Source of the DNA: Brevibacterium mcbrellneri ATCC 49030
GTDB lineage: Bacteria > Actinomycetota > Actinomycetes > Actinomycetales > Brevibacteriaceae
Length of the DNA stretch: 64,000 nucleotides
NCBI RefSeq assembly: GCF_000178455.1
Contig: NZ_ADNU01000008.1
Span: forward strand, 1-64,000
Direction: 5' to 3'
The notes beneath the pieces are model-generated. The model made no database searches. It was not told the DNA's origin and saw nothing but the letters and a program-made list of their open reading frames with translations. Shown piece by piece: positions 53,916 through 62,440 of this stretch. Position numbers and translations under genes: made by a program. How positions within the stretch are numbered: position 1 is the first letter of the stretch; each line of letters starts with the position of its first letter.

Positions 53916-54893
53916 ATGACAGTGCGCATCCATGACGTAGCCCAGGCTGCAGGCGTTTCTGTCACCACTGTTTCCCGTGTGCTGTCTGACCGCGGTTCGG
54001 TGGCGGAAGCAACAAGGCAGAAGGTGCTCACCGCCGCTCAAAAGGTGGGATACTCGCGGTCAACGTTTCTCCCGCGTAACGATGTGCGTTTCATCGCCGT
54101 TGCTACACCGCAAGATCCTGAACATTGGCAACTTGAAGTGAGTCGCCTCGTCAACGCAGAACTGCAATCGCAGGGAATCTTGACCATGACCCCGCTCATC
54201 GATAGCAACCTCACGTCACTGAAAACTTCGATTCAGGCAGGTGCGGGGCTCGTTGTAACTCCTACGTTTACACGCCTGGATGTGGATGTCCCTGTGGTCA
54301 GGTTCGACGAATCCTCTTTTGTCAGCGCACAAACGTCGACGAACGAAACCATCGCAGCCAAACTTGACCTGGCCACGGGGTTGAGCCTGGCGTTTGAACA
54401 CTTGACGGACTTAGGCCACCGCAGAATTGGCCTGGTGTGTAAAGATTCCGGCGAACTTGCGGATTTGCTGGCCTCTCGATTTCTCGCCGAACACCCCATG
54501 CGTAATTTGGGCAGTGTAGAAGACTGGATTGTCCGAGTATCCAAGTCGTATTCCGGCGGCATCCACGCTGCTATGCGCCTCAAAGACGCGGGAGGTACGG
54601 CAGTGATCGTGCAAGGACAGCTTCAACTTTTTGGAGTTCTCGACGCGATCCGGAAACGTGGCCTGACCGTGCCTCGTGACATGTCTGTAGTGGGGATTGG
54701 TGACAGCTTGACCACCCAGTACACGGGCCCACCGGCAACCGTTCTGGCGCTGGACTCCGCGGCAATGGCCCAAGCGCTCGCAGCAGCCACACGCAGTGTT
54801 TTGCACATTCCTGGCGAGAAGATGAAAACCGTGCCACCGAACTTCCGTCCCAAACTCATCGCCCGCGGATCCACCTCGGCAGGTCGAGCATGA
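53916..54893 (+). CDS. LacI family transcriptional regulator (first of pair)
   Basis: A 325-aa repressor. The helix-turn-helix IHDVAQAAGVSVTTVSRVLS is at residues 4-23, followed by the hinge-helix region and a periplasmic-binding-like effector domain with LTDLGHRRIGLVC and VPRDMSVVGIGDS. The usual ADDxxA element is altered to GDSLTTQ, hinting at a divergent effector site. The stop overlaps the next LacI gene by 4 nt. The likely target is the divergent SDR gene. Confidence 0.88.
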   Translation: MTVRIHDVAQAAGVSVTTVSRVLSDRGSVAEATRQKVLTAAQKVGYSRSTFLPRNDVRFIAVATPQDPEHWQLEVSRLVNAELQSQGILTMTPLIDSNLTSLKTSIQAGAGLVVTPTFTRLDVDVPVVRFDESSFVSAQTSTNETIAAKLDLATGLSLAFEHLTDLGHRRIGLVCKDSGELADLLASRFLAEHPMRNLGSVEDWIVRVSKSYSGGIHAAMRLKDAGGTAVIVQGQLQLFGVLDAIRKRGLTVPRDMSVVGIGDSLTTQYTGPPATVLALDSAAMAQALAAATRSVLHIPGEKMKTVPPNFRPKLIARGSTSAGRA

Positions 54894-55873
54894 GTCGCCC
54901 AACCCTCAAACAGATCGCTGAGCTTTCTGGCCTATCTGTGGCGACTGTGAGTCGCGTTTTGCGCGGTAAGGCATCAGTGAGTGAGTCGGCCGTTCGCGCC
55001 GTTGAAACCGCTGTGCGGACCCTGGGATACGGAACGGCACCAGGTGAGTGTTCCGCAATCGCGGTGGTGCAAGCAGTGCCGGTGGGAAGCGACGTGGACC
55101 CGTACGAATCGCTGTTTCTTCACGTGTCCGAACGCTTGTTTGAAGTGGGCCGGGCTGCCGTCCGGGTTCTCACCGGCCCCGGGATTCCTTCCGCAACTCC
55201 GATGCTCGCCAGTTCTGGAATTCGTGGTGCTCTGGTTTTGGGTGGTAGCTCCGCAGGACCCGAGGCGGTCCGCATGCAAGAGGAGGGTTTCCGGGTTTTG
55301 CGTATCGCCCAGTCCACGTATGCGGAAACCGCGCAGATTGTTTTGGACCCCACGACCTCGCTTGACACAGCGTTGAGCCATCTGGTGAACCTGGGTCACA
55401 CCAGGATTGGGTTAGCGGTTCCGCGCAACAGTGCCGCGGCTGCCCGCATTTCGACTTTCCGTAAACGTCTCGCTGAGCTTCTGCATATTTCAGCTACTCG
55501 TGACCAGGCGCCGGTCGCGATGGCTGAGCCCGGTCTTCCAGCGGGTATTCATGCGGCGCAGAAGCTATTAATGGCCAACTGCACTGCTGTGATTGCGACG
55601 TCACCGTCGTTGACGTTTGGGCTCCTCGAAGCCGCTCGGCGTGAACGGTTGAGTGTGCCTGAACACGTGTCGCTTCTGACGGTGGGCGACATTCATGATG
55701 CCGACGTTCTGGACCCACCCATTTCCCAGGTGACCTACGATTGGCAGGCGGTTGCTGAGACTGCGGTTGGCATGCTCGAAACCATGCTCAGCCGACCCGG
55801 TTATATGCCGTCATACTCCATGTCGCCTGAGCTCGTTTTGCGCAGTTCGGAAAAGCCTATTCGCAGACGTTAA
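54890..55873 (+). CDS. LacI family transcriptional regulator (second of pair)
   Basis: A 327-aa regulator translated from ATG 54890 inside the stop of the first LacI gene. The DNA-binding helix-turn-helix is LKQIAELSGLSVATVSRVLR at residues 5-24. The effector domain includes LVNLGHTRIGLAVPR and VPEHVSLLTVGDI, again without a standard ADD element. Two different LacI proteins co-translated in this way is unusual. They could form mixed dimers or answer to separate ligands; both ideas are inference. Confidence 0.88.
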   Translation: MSRPTLKQIAELSGLSVATVSRVLRGKASVSESAVRAVETAVRTLGYGTAPGECSAIAVVQAVPVGSDVDPYESLFLHVSERLFEVGRAAVRVLTGPGIPSATPMLASSGIRGALVLGGSSAGPEAVRMQEEGFRVLRIAQSTYAETAQIVLDPTTSLDTALSHLVNLGHTRIGLAVPRNSAAAARISTFRKRLAELLHISATRDQAPVAMAEPGLPAGIHAAQKLLMANCTAVIATSPSLTFGLLEAARRERLSVPEHVSLLTVGDIHDADVLDPPISQVTYDWQAVAETAVGMLETMLSRPGYMPSYSMSPELVLRSSEKPIRRR

Positions 55874-55917
55874 AACTCCTGGGCGGAACTTCCTGAGCGA
55901 ATCTGCTGGGTGTGCGA

Positions 55918-58191
55918 CTACTGCGCTTGGTGTTGTTCGCGTGCGACGCGCAGGTGGAACAACAGGTCGGTGACATCGGCGGGTGAGTTCACGCGATAGG
56001 TTGCGCGAGTTTCTCCTTCACCTACCTTGACGGTCACCGCATTGGGGTTCTGCGCAAGTGCGGCAAACGCGTCTTCGTCCGTGACGTCGTCTCCTACGTA
56101 GAGGATTTCCGGGGCCGAGGTGGTTAATTCGTTGACAGCGTCCCCTTTGGTGACGTGACGGACGGTCAGTTCCAGAATGTCGTGACCGCTGACTTGCCGT
56201 ACGTGGTTGAAACGTGTCTGGGCCTGCTGGATGTACGCGAGAACTTCGTCGCGGAACTCCGGTTTGACGGTTCGCCAGTGGAATGTGCGACCTAAAGGTT
56301 TACGCTCAATCCACGCACTGGAGTCAGCGAATCTAGTCTCAAACTCCTGGACGCAGTCTTCTAGTTCTTCAAGTATGGCTTCTTCGTTGTCCGTGAGGTT
56401 CACTTGGGTGGCTTCCAGCCCACGTTTACCAGGCAGAACGTGGGCGGTTTCTGAACCGTGCGAGCCGTACATGAGAGTTCCCGCCGGAGGCTCATACACG
56501 TTGAACAGGTTGTCTAGGTTCCTTCCAGACACGAGTGCCACCCGCGTGTGTTTCAAAACAGACAGGGCCCGCACCTCGGCGGCAGAACCCGGCAGGGGAG
56601 CGGACGTGTACGGGTCGTCGACAAGCGGGGCCAGAACGCCGTCAAAATCCAACGCGACGGTGAGCCTGGAAGCCTGAGCCAGCCGTTCAATGGCTGTTTT
56701 GAGGTCCTGTGGAAGGCCGTGGGCGTGGTGGGTAGCTGCGTCTTCAAGAGCGTCGAGGAAGCTACGTGACCACACGTGCACTGTGTCCTTTTCCAAGCGT
56801 TTACGCATGAGACGCATGCGGTGGCGTTGCTCTTTAGGCGGGAGCTCGCACGCGCGCATGATGGTGTTTTTCATGTTGTCGATGTCGTGCGGATTGACCT
56901 TGAGCGCTTGTGTCAGTTGGTCAGCAGCGCCGGTGAATTCGCTTAAGACAAGTGCGCCCGTGTCGTCGAGCCTGCACGCGACATACTCTTTTGCAACCAG
57001 GTTCATGCCGTCGCGCAACGCGGTGACGAGGCATACATCAGCGGCGAGGAAAAGGGCCACCATTTGATCGCGCGGATACGAGTGGTGCAGATAGTGAACG
57101 ACCTGGTTGTTCAGGTCTGAGAACTCGCCGTTGATCCGGCCCACGGCGAGTTCAACGTCGTACCGAATCTGCTTGTACTGCTCGACACGTTCTCGGCTGG
57201 GTGTGGCCACCTGAACCAAAGTTACGGACTCTGGGTCGAGTCGCTTGTCACGGAGGAGTTCTTCAAATGCTTTGATGCGGTGCCTGATGCCCTTTGTATA
57301 GTCCAAACGGTCCACGCCCAACATGACGATGTCCGGGTTGCCCAGATCGCGCCTGATTTGGGCCGCGCGCTCAATGATGGCGGGGTCGGCGGCCAGTTCT
57401 TGAAGGGAGTCTGTATCGACTGAGATGGGGAAGTGCCGGGCAATCGACGCGTGCCCTGGAACGCCGAGGTCGTCCTGGGCAGGTACGGTGAGTCGCTCTC
57501 CGCGGGTGGAAGTGCCGCAGAGATTTCGGACCGCTGAACGGAAGTTTGCAGCATCAGTTGGGCGCTGAAAGCCGATCAGATCAGCGCCTTGTACGCCTGT
57601 CAGGATCTCTTTCCGCCATGGCAGCTGGGAAAACAGTTCCCATGCTGGAAACGGAATGTGGTTGAAAAAACCAATTTTGAGGTCCGGGCGTTTCGCCCGT
57701 AATAGAAGGGGAACTAACAAGAGCTGGTAGTCGTTGACCCAGACGGTTGCACCTTCAGCTGCGACTTCAGCTGCCCGGTAGGCAAAGCGTTCATTGACGT
57801 CGCGATACGCGTCCCACCACGTGCGGTGGTATTCGGGAGGCACAATGACATCGTGAAACAAGGGCCACAAAGTGGCGTTGGAGAACCCTTCGTAATAGCG
57901 TCGGACCTCGGTTGCTGTAAGAGTCACGGGAACAATGTGGATTCCGTCTTTGTCGAACGGGTCGAGATCTTCATCTGGTTGACCAGCCCATCCGACCCAT
58001 GCACCATGGGTGCGTGACATGACGGGGTCCAGCGCTGTGACGAGCCCGCCGGGGGACGTGCGCCACGCAGGCGGATCGACCGAGGTATCCCGGTCGACCG
58101 GAAGGCGGTTGGCAATGACGACAAAGTCAGGGCCAGACTGGGGCGGGTCGATACGTTTTGATTGATACTTACCTTCAGCTAACCGTTCCAT
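55918..58191 (-). CDS. Trehalose-6-phosphate synthase/phosphatase fusion (OtsA-OtsB)
   Basis: Bifunctional trehalose synthesis enzyme. ATG 58191 with AAGGGACAC upstream gives 757 aa; the frame to 58311 runs over the divergent promoter region. Residues about 20-490 are the GT20 synthase, with FVVIANRLPVD, VWVNDYQLLLVPLLLR and the donor-site MNLVAKEYVACR. Residues about 505-750 are a HAD phosphatase with nucleophile DFDGV (Asp515, Asp517) and YVGDDVTDEDAF. A fused pair in one chain is more familiar from eukaryotes, though it occurs in some actinobacteria. Confidence 0.94.
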   Translation of the reverse strand: MERLAEGKYQSKRIDPPQSGPDFVVIANRLPVDRDTSVDPPAWRTSPGGLVTALDPVMSRTHGAWVGWAGQPDEDLDPFDKDGIHIVPVTLTATEVRRYYEGFSNATLWPLFHDVIVPPEYHRTWWDAYRDVNERFAYRAAEVAAEGATVWVNDYQLLLVPLLLRAKRPDLKIGFFNHIPFPAWELFSQLPWRKEILTGVQGADLIGFQRPTDAANFRSAVRNLCGTSTRGERLTVPAQDDLGVPGHASIARHFPISVDTDSLQELAADPAIIERAAQIRRDLGNPDIVMLGVDRLDYTKGIRHRIKAFEELLRDKRLDPESVTLVQVATPSRERVEQYKQIRYDVELAVGRINGEFSDLNNQVVHYLHHSYPRDQMVALFLAADVCLVTALRDGMNLVAKEYVACRLDDTGALVLSEFTGAADQLTQALKVNPHDIDNMKNTIMRACELPPKEQRHRMRLMRKRLEKDTVHVWSRSFLDALEDAATHHAHGLPQDLKTAIERLAQASRLTVALDFDGVLAPLVDDPYTSAPLPGSAAEVRALSVLKHTRVALVSGRNLDNLFNVYEPPAGTLMYGSHGSETAHVLPGKRGLEATQVNLTDNEEAILEELEDCVQEFETRFADSSAWIERKPLGRTFHWRTVKPEFRDEVLAYIQQAQTRFNHVRQVSGHDILELTVRHVTKGDAVNELTTSAPEILYVGDDVTDEDAFAALAQNPNAVTVKVGEGETRATYRVNSPADVTDLLFHLRVAREQHQAQ

Positions 58192-58239
58192 GTGTCCCTT
58201 TCGGAAAGTACGCTCAAAACTTATTTTAAGGTGTTGGCT

Positions 58240-58252
58240 TAGGCTGGTATGG
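58240..58252 (+). promoter_or_regulatory. Leaderless promoter of the Ser/Thr kinase gene
   Basis: TAGGCT (58240-58245), 7 nt, then ATG 58253. It lies in the 61-bp gap to the divergent trehalose gene, so the two promoters must overlap or touch. Confidence 0.5.
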
Positions 58253-60028
58253 ATGGCTGTTGAACAGTTAGGCAAATATCGCCTAGTAGAGGAACTTGGT
58301 TCAGGCGGCATGGGCGTGGTCTACCTTGCGGTAGATCCGGACAACAGGCCCGTTGCCGTCAAGGTGTTGCACCCTTCTATCGCTAATGACCAAACAGCCA
58401 GAATGCGCCTTGCGCGTGAGGTGCGCACCCTTCGCCGGATCCAGCACCCGCGTATCGCCGCAGTGCTCGACGCGGAGTTGGAAACCGAAACACCCTACGT
58501 GGTGACCGAGTTTGTGGACGGTCTCACGCTGTCCGACGACGTGCGGGAGAACGGTCCGTTTGCCGAAGACGAACTTGTCCACTTTGGCCACGCACTTCTT
58601 GACGCCCTGACTGCGGTCCACAACGCCGGTGTGGTGCACCGCGACCTCAAACCGGCCAACGTCATGATCATGGACGGCGAACCCATGGTGATCGACTTTG
58701 GTATCGCCCAAGCAGCCGACGAAGTCAAGGTGACAGTCACCGGCTTGGTCATGGGAACGCCGGGGTACTTGAGCCCTGAAATTGTGGACGGTAAGCAGTC
58801 CAATGAAAAGACCGACTGGTGGGGATGGGCCGCCACCATGGCCTTTGCAGCAACCGGGCACAACCCATACGGATCAGGCGGCATCGAAGCTGTTATTGCA
58901 CGCGTTGCTTCTGGGCGCGCCAACCTGCAAGGTGTCCCGGAACGATTCGTACCACTTCTTCGCGCTTGCCTAGACCCCAAACCTGAACGCCGTCCGTCGG
59001 GTCAGATGATCCTGGAAGCGCTTGTTGAAATCGAATCGGGCCAAATGCCCAGCCTGGGTGGCGCCGTCCCGGCACCTCCACCCGCGCCCCACCTCGGCGA
59101 CACCATGGTAGGTGGGCCAAATGTGCCGGCCCCTCCTGACAACAACATTGCCGGTTATGCCGGGCAACCAGCGTTCGAGAACGGGCCCGCGCTTGCTGGC
59201 ATCGACCTCGGCGCACATAGCCAAGACCGGCACTCTGCTATGGGGCTTATGGGGAGCCCACGGCCAGGAGGGCATCCGGTTCAACAGCACGTGCCACCGG
59301 CGAACATTCAGCCACCCCCGCAAGATTTCACCCAGCAGCCCGCATACATGTCGGGACCGGTGGGCACGCCGTATCCTCAGTACGGCTCGCAACACCACTA
59401 CGAACATTATGAACAGCCCGTAACGCTGGGACCACCAGCTGGTGCGTCCAAGCTGTCGGCTCTGACTGTGCTTGCTTTGGTGCTTCTGTCCATTGCGCTA
59501 ACCGCTTTGGCGCCGCTGATCACTTTGGGCGCGGTAGTTGTGTGGCAGATTGTTGCGCGCACGGTGGGAACCATGGTGAGGAGTCACCGTGAACGCCTTG
59601 TGGCGACTGGAAAAGCGAGCACGTCAGGCACTGTCGCGCGCACGCCCGTTGCGATTGTGACAGCTGTGCTGTTCACTGCTGTGGGGCTTATTTTGCCGTT
59701 GATCGCAGCCTGTGCTGTGGCGCTTATGACGTGGTTGGACGTCGCCGGGATCGTGCCGCGGGGTTATCGCGAAGAAACGGCCTTGATCGCTGCTGCCTGT
59801 GCAGGTGCAGTTGTCATGTGGTTTGGTCCCACGTCGTCCAATCTACGCCGAGGTTCGCGCCAGATTGCGGCCGTGGCAGTTGGCAAATCGACAGTGGGGC
59901 ATTGGTTGGCGATCGGGTTGCTGAGCGTGCTCGCCCTGTTAGCGTTTTTGACGGTTGTTGGGGGAGTCGGCGTCACGTGGTGGCCGGCCCAAGACAGTCC
60001 GCTTGATCTTTTGCCGGTAAGTGACTAA
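58253..60028 (+). CDS. Membrane-anchored serine/threonine protein kinase without PASTA domains
   Basis: ATG 58253 gives 591 aa. The kinase domain (about residues 8-265) is complete: glycine loop GSGGMGVVY, Lys37 in VAVKVL, catalytic Asp131 in HRDLKPANV, DFG with Asp148, and the activation segment ending GTPGYLSPE. A Pro/Gly/Gln-rich linker (about 270-395) leads to about four membrane helices (about 400-580). PASTA sensor repeats typical of PknB are absent, so the sensing part is the membrane domain. Divergent from the trehalose gene. Confidence 0.92.
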   Translation: MAVEQLGKYRLVEELGSGGMGVVYLAVDPDNRPVAVKVLHPSIANDQTARMRLAREVRTLRRIQHPRIAAVLDAELETETPYVVTEFVDGLTLSDDVRENGPFAEDELVHFGHALLDALTAVHNAGVVHRDLKPANVMIMDGEPMVIDFGIAQAADEVKVTVTGLVMGTPGYLSPEIVDGKQSNEKTDWWGWAATMAFAATGHNPYGSGGIEAVIARVASGRANLQGVPERFVPLLRACLDPKPERRPSGQMILEALVEIESGQMPSLGGAVPAPPPAPHLGDTMVGGPNVPAPPDNNIAGYAGQPAFENGPALAGIDLGAHSQDRHSAMGLMGSPRPGGHPVQQHVPPANIQPPPQDFTQQPAYMSGPVGTPYPQYGSQHHYEHYEQPVTLGPPAGASKLSALTVLALVLLSIALTALAPLITLGAVVVWQIVARTVGTMVRSHRERLVATGKASTSGTVARTPVAIVTAVLFTAVGLILPLIAACAVALMTWLDVAGIVPRGYREETALIAAACAGAVVMWFGPTSSNLRRGSRQIAAVAVGKSTVGHWLAIGLLSVLALLAFLTVVGGVGVTWWPAQDSPLDLLPVSD

Positions 60029-60112
60029 CTCGAGAAGTTGAGCCTTCAACCGTTGTGATAATGTGCCCACGAGAAAACGTGACCTCCTGGGCAAAACCAT
60101 AGAAGAGGAAAA

Positions 60113-60994
60113 ATGGCCAAAGACCAAGTTGAACGCAGGCAAGCTGCGCGCGAAAAAGCTCGTCAGATTGCACAAGCGCAGGCCAACCGAGAGAAGCGTG
60201 CCAAGACCATCCTCTGGTCCGGAATCGCTGTTGTTGTGGTTGCCGTTATCGCAGTGATCGTTGTGTTGATTGTGCATTCGTCGCGACCTGCTGTTGGCCC
60301 GGCCACTATGGTCAACGGTGGGGTTACGTTAACGCAGGGCGAAAAGGGAACCACAGTCGTTGCCCACCCATCAGATAAAGAAAACGTCCCAGACGGCCTG
60401 CCGGCATATGATTCTGGAAAACAAAAAGAGAACGCAGCTCACGTAGACGTGTACCTGGATTTCCAGTGTCCGGCGTGCAAGAGCTTTGAAGACACCAACG
60501 GTGCCGCGCTCACCAAACTCATGGAATCTGGCGACATCACCGTGACGTACCATCCCGTTTCTATCCTCGATGGAGCTTCGGGAGGAAACAAATTCGCGAC
60601 CCGTGCCGCTAACGCTTTTATGTGTGTCGCTGATGCGAAGAACGATGACAAGCTCGTCGACGTGATCCAGAATATCTTTGCGCAGCAGCCTGAAGAAGGT
60701 GGCAGCGGAATGGAAGACGATCAGCTTCTGGGCATTCTCGAAAAGTCCGGAGTTGACTTGGACGCTAAGACGACAGTTCTTGAGGAACAGCCCACTGTGC
60801 GCGACTGTGTAACGAATGTGTCGTTTGAGAAATATGTGCAACAGGCCACCAAAACTGCACAAGACCGTGATCTGAAGGGCACACCACGCATTCAGGTTAA
60901 CGGCAAGGACGTAGAGCCCAAAGTGTGGGCCAACCCTCAGTCGTTTGGGCGGACCTTGCTTGAGGCGACCGGCCAGATCGGTGGCCAAAAGTAG
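60113..60994 (+). CDS. DsbA-like thioredoxin-fold protein, membrane anchored
   Basis: A 293-aa protein with a very basic cytoplasmic N-terminus (about residues 1-33), one membrane helix (about 34-57) and an extracytoplasmic thioredoxin-like domain. The active site CPAC (Cys119, Cys122) lies in YLDFQCPACKSFED. The cis-Pro region is KGTPRIQVNG, and two further cysteines (in MCVADAK and RDCVTN) may form a second disulfide. It likely helps oxidative folding of exported proteins. ATG 60113 has AGAGGAA upstream. Confidence 0.9.
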   Translation: MAKDQVERRQAAREKARQIAQAQANREKRAKTILWSGIAVVVVAVIAVIVVLIVHSSRPAVGPATMVNGGVTLTQGEKGTTVVAHPSDKENVPDGLPAYDSGKQKENAAHVDVYLDFQCPACKSFEDTNGAALTKLMESGDITVTYHPVSILDGASGGNKFATRAANAFMCVADAKNDDKLVDVIQNIFAQQPEEGGSGMEDDQLLGILEKSGVDLDAKTTVLEEQPTVRDCVTNVSFEKYVQQATKTAQDRDLKGTPRIQVNGKDVEPKVWANPQSFGRTLLEATGQIGGQK

Positions 60995-61083
60995 TGCCAG
61001 GTTGAACGAGGAGCCAAATGTGACTTTGGGACCGGTATTCGGCTAGACTGAATTGGCTTCAGATCGATGAGGTCTGAAGCAGT

Positions 61084-61157
61084 GCCTCCTTAGCTCAGAT
61101 GGCCAGAGCATCCGCCTTGTAAGCGGAGGGTCGTCGGTTCGAATCCGACAGGGGGCT
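61084..61157 (+). tRNA. tRNA-Thr (anticodon TGT)
   Basis: A 74-nt cloverleaf. Acceptor GCCTCCT pairs with AGGGGGC (one T-G wobble). The D-stem is GCTC/GAGC and the anticodon stem TCCGC/GCGGA encloses the loop CTTGTAA with anticodon TGT, reading ACA. The T-arm is GTCGG-TTCGAAT-CCGAC. CCA is not encoded. A hairpin terminator follows. Confidence 0.97.
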
Positions 61158-61163
61158 CTCTCA

Positions 61164-61206
61164 AAGCCCTTCACCAGAAACACCCTCCCTGGTGAAGGGC
61201 TTCTGC
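61164..61206 (+). terminator. Terminator after tRNA-Thr
   Basis: A 14-bp stem AAGCCCTTCACCAG (61164-61177) with its complement (61189-61202) and an 11-nt loop. The T-tract is short. Confidence 0.85.
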
Positions 61207-61349
61207 GTTCTTGAAATGAGTGCTTGTGTTATAACCCGTGCGTGGCCTGTGAACCGTTACAGAACCGGCACACGGTTAATCCCTAGATCAGACGGCCGAA
61301 TCGTTAGGATAAGTAGAAGAATCAAACAAACACGAAAGGCCCGACTCAC

Positions 61350-62390
61350 ATGGGATTGCTTGAAGGATTGGGGACAGCACTCGTTGTCTTCGTAATTTTC
61401 ATCATCGTTATTGCGGTTCTTCTTTTTGGTGGCCTTCGCACCAGCATCTTCTTCACCGTGCGAACTCAGGAAGCCGTCATCGTCGAACGATTTGGGCGTT
61501 TTAAGAAGGTGTGCGAAGCAGGTCTGAACACCAAGATGCCGTTCATCGAAACCACCACAAAGCCTATTTCACTGCGCGTCCAGCAGCTGGAAGTCAACAT
61601 TGAAACCAAGACCCAGGACAACGTGTTCGTCATGGTGCCAGTGGCTGTGCAGTACGTGGTGAGCCAACATTCGGTGCGCGAGGCTTACTACAGCCTGGCC
61701 AACCCAGAAGAACAAATCCGGTCATACGTCTTCGACACTGTGCGTTCGGCGCTCTCGACTCTGACGCTGGACTCCGCATTCGAATCCAAAGACGACATCG
61801 CATACAGCGTTGAACAGCGACTGTCCGAATCCATGGCCCGTTACGGATTCCGCATCGTCAACACGCTCGTCACCGACATCTCACCAGACTCCCGCGTGCG
61901 CGACTCCATGAACTCGATCAACGCGGCGCAGCGCGACCGCGAAGCCGCCCAGGCCCTCGCGGAAGCCGACAAGATTAAGCTCGTGACACAGGCAGAAGCC
62001 GAAGCCGAGTCCAAGCGCCTCCAAGGTGTGGGTATCGCTGCTCAACGTAAAGCAATCGCAACCGGTATTGCCGAACAGTACGAGCTTCTGCGTGAAGTGG
62101 GAATTGAAGACACAGCTGAACAGCTCCTGCTCATGACCCAGTACTTCGATACCATGCAAGACGTGGCACGTAATGGACGCTCAAACGTACTCCTCCTGCC
62201 TAACAACCCAGGCCAGTTGGGTAACCTGAGCGAAGAAATCCGCACCACTCTTCTGCAAGTCAACGCAGTACGAGAAGCTAATGAAGACGCAGAGAAGCGC
62301 GCACCTCGGACGCGGAAGGAAGTCCGCCAAAAGTGGGAGAACTACTCTGATGACCTTCCCGACCTCCCGCCGTACAACCCAGAGTCGTAG
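61350..62390 (+). CDS. SPFH/band 7 domain membrane protein
   Basis: Stomatin/prohibitin-type scaffold protein of 346 aa. One N-terminal membrane helix (about residues 8-32) is followed by the band 7 domain, with RTQEAVIVERFGRFKKVCEA, QQLEVNIETKTQDNVFVMV and VNTLVTDISPD. A long Ala/Glu/Arg coiled-coil segment (about 190-260) promotes large ring assemblies. The C-terminus is charged. Such proteins organise membrane microdomains or proteases; no NfeD partner is adjacent. GAAAGG precedes the ATG. Confidence 0.9.
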   Translation: MGLLEGLGTALVVFVIFIIVIAVLLFGGLRTSIFFTVRTQEAVIVERFGRFKKVCEAGLNTKMPFIETTTKPISLRVQQLEVNIETKTQDNVFVMVPVAVQYVVSQHSVREAYYSLANPEEQIRSYVFDTVRSALSTLTLDSAFESKDDIAYSVEQRLSESMARYGFRIVNTLVTDISPDSRVRDSMNSINAAQRDREAAQALAEADKIKLVTQAEAEAESKRLQGVGIAAQRKAIATGIAEQYELLREVGIEDTAEQLLLMTQYFDTMQDVARNGRSNVLLLPNNPGQLGNLSEEIRTTLLQVNAVREANEDAEKRAPRTRKEVRQKWENYSDDLPDLPPYNPES

Positions 62391-62405
62391 ATCACATTAA
62401 ACTGA

Positions 62406-62426
62406 TCCAGTGACTGTTTCACTGGA
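62406..62426 (+). promoter_or_regulatory. Hairpin directly upstream of the NCS2 ribosome binding site
   Basis: TCCAGTGA (62406-62413) and TCACTGGA (62419-62426) form an 8-bp stem with a 5-nt loop, 4 nt before AGGAGGG. It could end the SPFH transcript or shape translation of the permease. I saw no known purine riboswitch core here. Confidence 0.4.
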
Positions 62427-62440
62427 CTTTAGGAGGGACG

